From assembly GCA_046349315.1 (NCBI GenBank), contig JAXMCQ010000028.1, forward strand, positions 1 to 64,000: 64,000 nt of DNA. The letters are read 5' to 3'. Origin of the DNA: JAEUMG01 sp046349315. GTDB lineage: Bacteria > Pseudomonadota > Alphaproteobacteria > Rhizobiales > Aestuariivirgaceae. Of the stretch, positions 60,960-64,000 are shown piece after piece. Position 1 is the stretch's first letter; every line of letters begins with the position of its first letter. Under the pieces are notes generated by a model that was given only the letters and a program-made list of their open reading frames with translations, was not told where the DNA came from and made no database searches. A program made the translations under genes and the position numbers.

Positions 60960-61070
60960 CTAGAGGGCGAGCTTGATCAATCCACCCACCACCGCGACGG
61001 CAGCCACCCCCGCGAGCCATAGGCCCGCAAACCAGGCGAGCCGCTTCCACAGAGGTTGCGGGGCATCCAT
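60960..61070 (-). CDS. DUF2474/CydX-like small subunit of bd oxidase
   Basis: A 36-residue single-helix membrane protein: PLWKRLAWFAGLWLAGVAAV followed by GGLIKLAL. Its ATG overlaps the cydB stop by one base (TGATG), so it is the third gene of the oxidase operon. Proteins of DUF2474 type (CioZ/CydX-like) stabilise the heme site of the bd oxidase. It is too short for usual gene callers and easily missed. Confidence 0.8.
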   Translation of the reverse strand: MDAPQPLWKRLAWFAGLWLAGVAAVAVVGGLIKLAL

Positions 61071-62071
61071 CAATGATAGCCGTGAGTGCCGACCTTGCCG
61101 CGAAACACCCAATAGGAATAGGCGGTGTAGGCGAGGATCATCGGCACGAGAACGACCGCGCCGGCGAGCAGGAAGCCCTGGCTGATCGGCGGTGCCGCCG
61201 CCTCCCAAATGCTGATCGAGTGCGGCACGATATAGGGATAGAAGCCGATACCGAGCCCGGCATAGCATAGGAGGAAGAGCCCAAGCGTTGCCAGGAACGG
61301 CCGCAACTCGCGCCGCTGCAGCAAGCCTGAAAGCAGCAGATAGGCCATGAGCGCCACCAGGATCGGCACCGGTGCGACGAAGAGTATCTGCGGCCAGGCA
61401 AACCAGCGGCTCATGTAGACGGGATCGAGGAACGGCGTCCAAAAGCTGATCGCCGCGATGAAGGTGAGCATGACGAGGGCCAGCGGCCAGGCGAGTTCCC
61501 GCGCTTTGGCCTGCGTGGTGCCCTCGCATTTGAGGATCATCCAGGTGGAGCCAAGTAGAGCATAGCCCGATGCCAGTGCCAGTGCCGTGAAAATGCTGAA
61601 CGGCGTCAACCAGTCCCACCAGCCGCCTGCATAGGCGCGACCTTCGACCGGAATGCCCTGGACGAAAGCGCCGAGCGCAAAGCCCTGTGCCAGAGCCGCA
61701 ACCAGCGAGCCGCCAAAGAAAGCCCAATCCCACAGAAACTTGCCGCGCTTGGTCTTGAAGCGAAATTCGAAAGCAACGCCACGGAAAACCAGGCCCAAAA
61801 GCATGGCGATGATCGGCGCATAGAGAGCCGGCATGATCACCGCGTAGGCGAGCGGAAAAACCGCAAGCAACCCGCCTCCGCCGAGGACCAGCCAGGTTTC
61901 ATTGCCATCCCAGACCGGTGCTACGGAGTTCATCGCCTGATCGCGCTCCTCCTCCGTCTTGAGAGTCGGAAAGAGAATGCCGATGCCGAGATCGAAGCCG
62001 TCCAGAACCACATAGGCGATGACCGCAAAGGCAATCAGCGCCGCCCAGATGAAGGGGAGATCGAGGGTCAT
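61070..62071 (-). CDS. cydB: Cytochrome bd-type quinol oxidase subunit II
   Basis: A 333-residue CydB/CioB with eight or nine helices: LDGFDLGIGILFP near the N-terminus, MNSVAPVWDGNETWLVLGGGGLLAVFP (family signature) and FRGVAFEFRFKTKRGKFLWD. It starts in a four-base overlap with cydA. With subunit I it oxidises quinol and reduces oxygen without proton pumping. Confidence 0.94.
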   Translation of the reverse strand: MTLDLPFIWAALIAFAVIAYVVLDGFDLGIGILFPTLKTEEERDQAMNSVAPVWDGNETWLVLGGGGLLAVFPLAYAVIMPALYAPIIAMLLGLVFRGVAFEFRFKTKRGKFLWDWAFFGGSLVAALAQGFALGAFVQGIPVEGRAYAGGWWDWLTPFSIFTALALASGYALLGSTWMILKCEGTTQAKARELAWPLALVMLTFIAAISFWTPFLDPVYMSRWFAWPQILFVAPVPILVALMAYLLLSGLLQRRELRPFLATLGLFLLCYAGLGIGFYPYIVPHSISIWEAAAPPISQGFLLAGAVVLVPMILAYTAYSYWVFRGKVGTHGYH

Positions 62072-63480
62072 CCCGGATTCCTCAATTGATCGCTCGATTC
62101 GAGTGCTGGCGCCGGCATGATTCCGGCTGCCCGGATCGGGCCCTTGGCGGGAATGTCGGATTCATGCAGGCGCGGCGGCTCGCCCATGAGACGCAGCATG
62201 TAGAAGATGCCGGCGCCAAAGACGAGAAAGTAGATGATGACGAAGGCAATGAGCGAGGCGGCTACGGCGGGCGCGGCGATCGGCGCAACCGAATCGACGG
62301 TGCGCAACAATCCGTAGACCGTATAGGGCTGTCGGCCGACCTCGGTCGTGACCCAGCCCGACACCACTGCGACAAAACCGAGTGGCCCCATCAGCAACGC
62401 CAGCCAATGGATGAGACCGGGCCGGTAAAGCGTGTCACGCCACCTGTGCCACAGGCTCCACAGCCCGAGACCCAGCATCAGGAAGCCGATGCCGACCATG
62501 ATGCGAAAGGTCCAGAAGATGATCGTCGCATTGGGCCATTCCGCGGCCGGCCATTGATTGAGGCCCGGCACGGTGCCGTCCCAGGAATGCGTGAGGATGA
62601 GGCTTCCGAGCCTCGGGATTTCGACCTTGTAGAGGGTCTTTCCCTCCTTCATGTCCGGCCAGCCGAAAAGGATCAGCGGGGCGGCCGCCTCCGATTCGAA
62701 ATGCCCTTCGATGGCGGCGATCTTGGCCGGCTGATACTGGAGCGTGTTGAGGCCATGCTGGTCGCCCGCGAAAATCTGGATGGGCGCGACGATTGCCAGC
62801 ATCCACATCGCCATCGAAAACATGGTGCGCACAGCGGAATTGTCGCGTGCGCGCAACAGATGCCAGGCGCCGACGGCACCGACGACCAGGGCCGTGGTGA
62901 GATAGGCGGCGAGAACCATATGGACGAATCGGTACGGGAATGACGGATTGAAGATCACCGCCCACCAGTCGACCGGGACGAACTGGCCGACATCATTGTT
63001 GGCGTGACCGGCTGGCGTCTGCATCCAGCTGTTGACCGCGAGAATCCAGAAAGCCGACAGCGCCGTGCCGAAGGCCACCATCAAGGTTGCGAAATAATGG
63101 AGCTGCTTGCCGACCTTGTTCATGCCGAACAGCATGACTCCAAGGAAGCCCGCTTCGAGGAAGAAGGCGGTCAGCACTTCGTAACCCATCAAGGGACCGA
63201 TGACCGGGCCCGCCTTATCGGAAAACACGCTCCAGTTCGTTCCGAACTGGTAGCTCATGACGAGGCCCGACACGACACCCATGCCGAAGCCGATCGCAAA
63301 AATCTTCTTCCAGTAGTTGAACAGCGCCAGATAGCGCTCCTGGCCGCTCTTGAGCCAAAGCGCCTCGAGAACCGCGAGGTAGCTCGCAAGCCCGATCGAA
63401 AAGGCTGGGAAAACGATGTGAAAGCTCACCGTAAAGGCGAACTGCCAGCGCGCCAGCAGCAATGCGTCCCACGAATCCAT
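62068..63480 (-). CDS. cydA: Cytochrome bd-type quinol oxidase subunit I, cyanide-insensitive type
   Basis: A 470-residue CydA/CioA. Heme ligands are His21 (SFHIVFP) and His187 (YRFVHMVLAAY), with the conserved GWVTTEVGRQPY later. The length and the short quinol loop (between helices 6 and 7) are those of the cyanide-insensitive CioA group, not the long-loop E. coli CydA. First gene of the operon; the promoter lies in the 157-bp region shared with the divergent GspE-N-like gene. Adaptation to low oxygen or respiratory inhibitors is the usual role. Confidence 0.93.
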   Translation of the reverse strand: MDSWDALLLARWQFAFTVSFHIVFPAFSIGLASYLAVLEALWLKSGQERYLALFNYWKKIFAIGFGMGVVSGLVMSYQFGTNWSVFSDKAGPVIGPLMGYEVLTAFFLEAGFLGVMLFGMNKVGKQLHYFATLMVAFGTALSAFWILAVNSWMQTPAGHANNDVGQFVPVDWWAVIFNPSFPYRFVHMVLAAYLTTALVVGAVGAWHLLRARDNSAVRTMFSMAMWMLAIVAPIQIFAGDQHGLNTLQYQPAKIAAIEGHFESEAAAPLILFGWPDMKEGKTLYKVEIPRLGSLILTHSWDGTVPGLNQWPAAEWPNATIIFWTFRIMVGIGFLMLGLGLWSLWHRWRDTLYRPGLIHWLALLMGPLGFVAVVSGWVTTEVGRQPYTVYGLLRTVDSVAPIAAPAVAASLIAFVIIYFLVFGAGIFYMLRLMGEPPRLHESDIPAKGPIRAAGIMPAPALESSDQLRNPG

Positions 63481-63637
63481 GTACCCTTATAGCCTCCAGC
63501 CGCTCCGGGCGGAAATGCGACAGATGAGGGCGACTGGTAACCCGCGGAAATTGCAACAAAGTGAAGATAAACGCGCAGACAATTGTTTACGCGGCCCACG
63601 CTAAGGGGAGCTAACGAGAAATCTCACGGAGATCGCG

Positions 63638-64000
63638 GTGTTCATTGGTGACATTCTGGTTGCTCACGGGCTCGTCACGCAGGCGGATGTCGCTGCAGCC
63701 CTCGAACATCAAAAAACCAATGGCGGCCGGCTTGGCGACAATCTGATCGCGCTCGGCAAGCTCAAGCCCGAAGATCTCGAAGCCGTGATGCACGGCGCCC
63801 CGCCGCAGCCCAAGACGATTGCAGAGACCGGACTGGCATTGACCGACCTGCTCAACCTCATGGTCAAGGCGATGTATTCCGGTAATGCCGAAACCCCATC
63901 GCTTCTCTCAGGCATCCTCAAGCTTCCGCATCGCCTGATGCAGCTCCTCATCGAAGAGGCGCAGGCGAGGAAACTTCTCGATGTGCTCGGCTCGGCCGCC
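63638..64000 (+). CDS. GspE-N-domain/AAA-type ATPase, 3' partial
   Basis: A reading frame of 121 residues cut off by the window end, starting with GTG at 63638 after CGGAG. It opens with FIGDILVAHGLVTQADVAAALEHQ and GGRLGDNLIALGKLKPEDLEAV, a GspE/PilB N-terminal-like repeat, then ETGLALTDLLNLMVKAMYSG and LKLPHRLMQLLIEEA. I recall this as the N-terminus of an ATPase with chaperone or pilus-type activity in Rhizobiales. The catalytic part is not in the window. Divergent from cydA. Confidence 0.65.
   Translation, partial: MFIGDILVAHGLVTQADVAAALEHQKTNGGRLGDNLIALGKLKPEDLEAVMHGAPPQPKTIAETGLALTDLLNLMVKAMYSGNAETPSLLSGILKLPHRLMQLLIEEAQARKLLDVLGSAA

Overview
The window is GC-rich, densely coded DNA of an alphaproteobacterium, most likely order Hyphomicrobiales (Rhizobiales). 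Supporting markers are a Usg protein, a DUF1476 F1-ATPase zeta-type inhibitor, a DUF2585 protein, a class I PHA synthase, a purC-purS-purQ/purL-bolA-grxD block, a liv transport operon carrying a small membrane ORF, and extragenic palindromic repeats of rhizobial type. It reads as core chromosome. I see no phage, insertion sequence, CRISPR array, tRNA or rRNA.

Region 1 (1-9035) is a carnitine/betaine catabolic island. A GlxA/CdhR-like regulator diverges from a row of closely spaced genes: BKACE (DUF849) cleavage enzyme, L-carnitine dehydrogenase fused to a hotdog thioesterase, GNAT, SDR (candidate D-carnitine dehydrogenase), acyl-CoA dehydrogenase, NDP-forming acyl-CoA synthetase and CaiD-like hydratase. 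Together they would oxidise carnitine to 3-dehydrocarnitine, cleave it with acetyl-CoA to betainyl-CoA and acetoacetate, and release glycine betaine; a CoA-thioester branch would handle crotonobetaine or gamma-butyrobetaine. Region 2 (9040-16151) is mixed: LysR, MFS, a double NTF2-like protein, GNAT, a PuuB-like FAD oxidase, a lipoprotein and an aminotransferase. Region 3 (16152-26262) holds an RND efflux permease and adaptor, divergent from livH-livM-livG-livF-(membrane ORF)-livK, with a terminator-like hairpin just before livK and a strong terminator after it.

Region 4 (26396-39189) has a small secreted protein, an orphan TadG-like vWA protein, an Lrp ligand-domain protein and purB. An opposite-strand group follows (L,D-transpeptidase, nicotinate phosphoribosyltransferase, HpcH/HpaI aldolase, ATPase inhibitor). 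The purine block purC-purS-(coiled-coil ORF)-purQ-(GST)-(Pr6Pr membrane protein)-purL-bolA-grxD completes it. Region 5 (39190-48988) contains three translationally coupled EamA transporters, an MFS carrier, usg, an oxidoreductase-type group (PPOX, DUF1348, AhpD-like) divergent from a LysR regulator, and a three-member family of tiny secreted two-cysteine proteins on either side of that group. Region 6 (49052-64000) holds an arylsulfatase and AraC regulator, rpsD, a frameshifted SEC-C gene, phaC, trmJ-murI, a repeat-rich gap, hom-glpX-hypothetical, a cyanide-insensitive-type bd oxidase operon with a 36-residue accessory subunit, and the start of a GspE-N-like ATPase gene.

The observations I rate most worth checking are the small secreted paralogue family with one decayed copy, the hairpin placed against the livK ribosome binding site, the duplicated glpX tail flanking an orphan gene, and the extra genes wired into the pur operon by stop/start overlaps.
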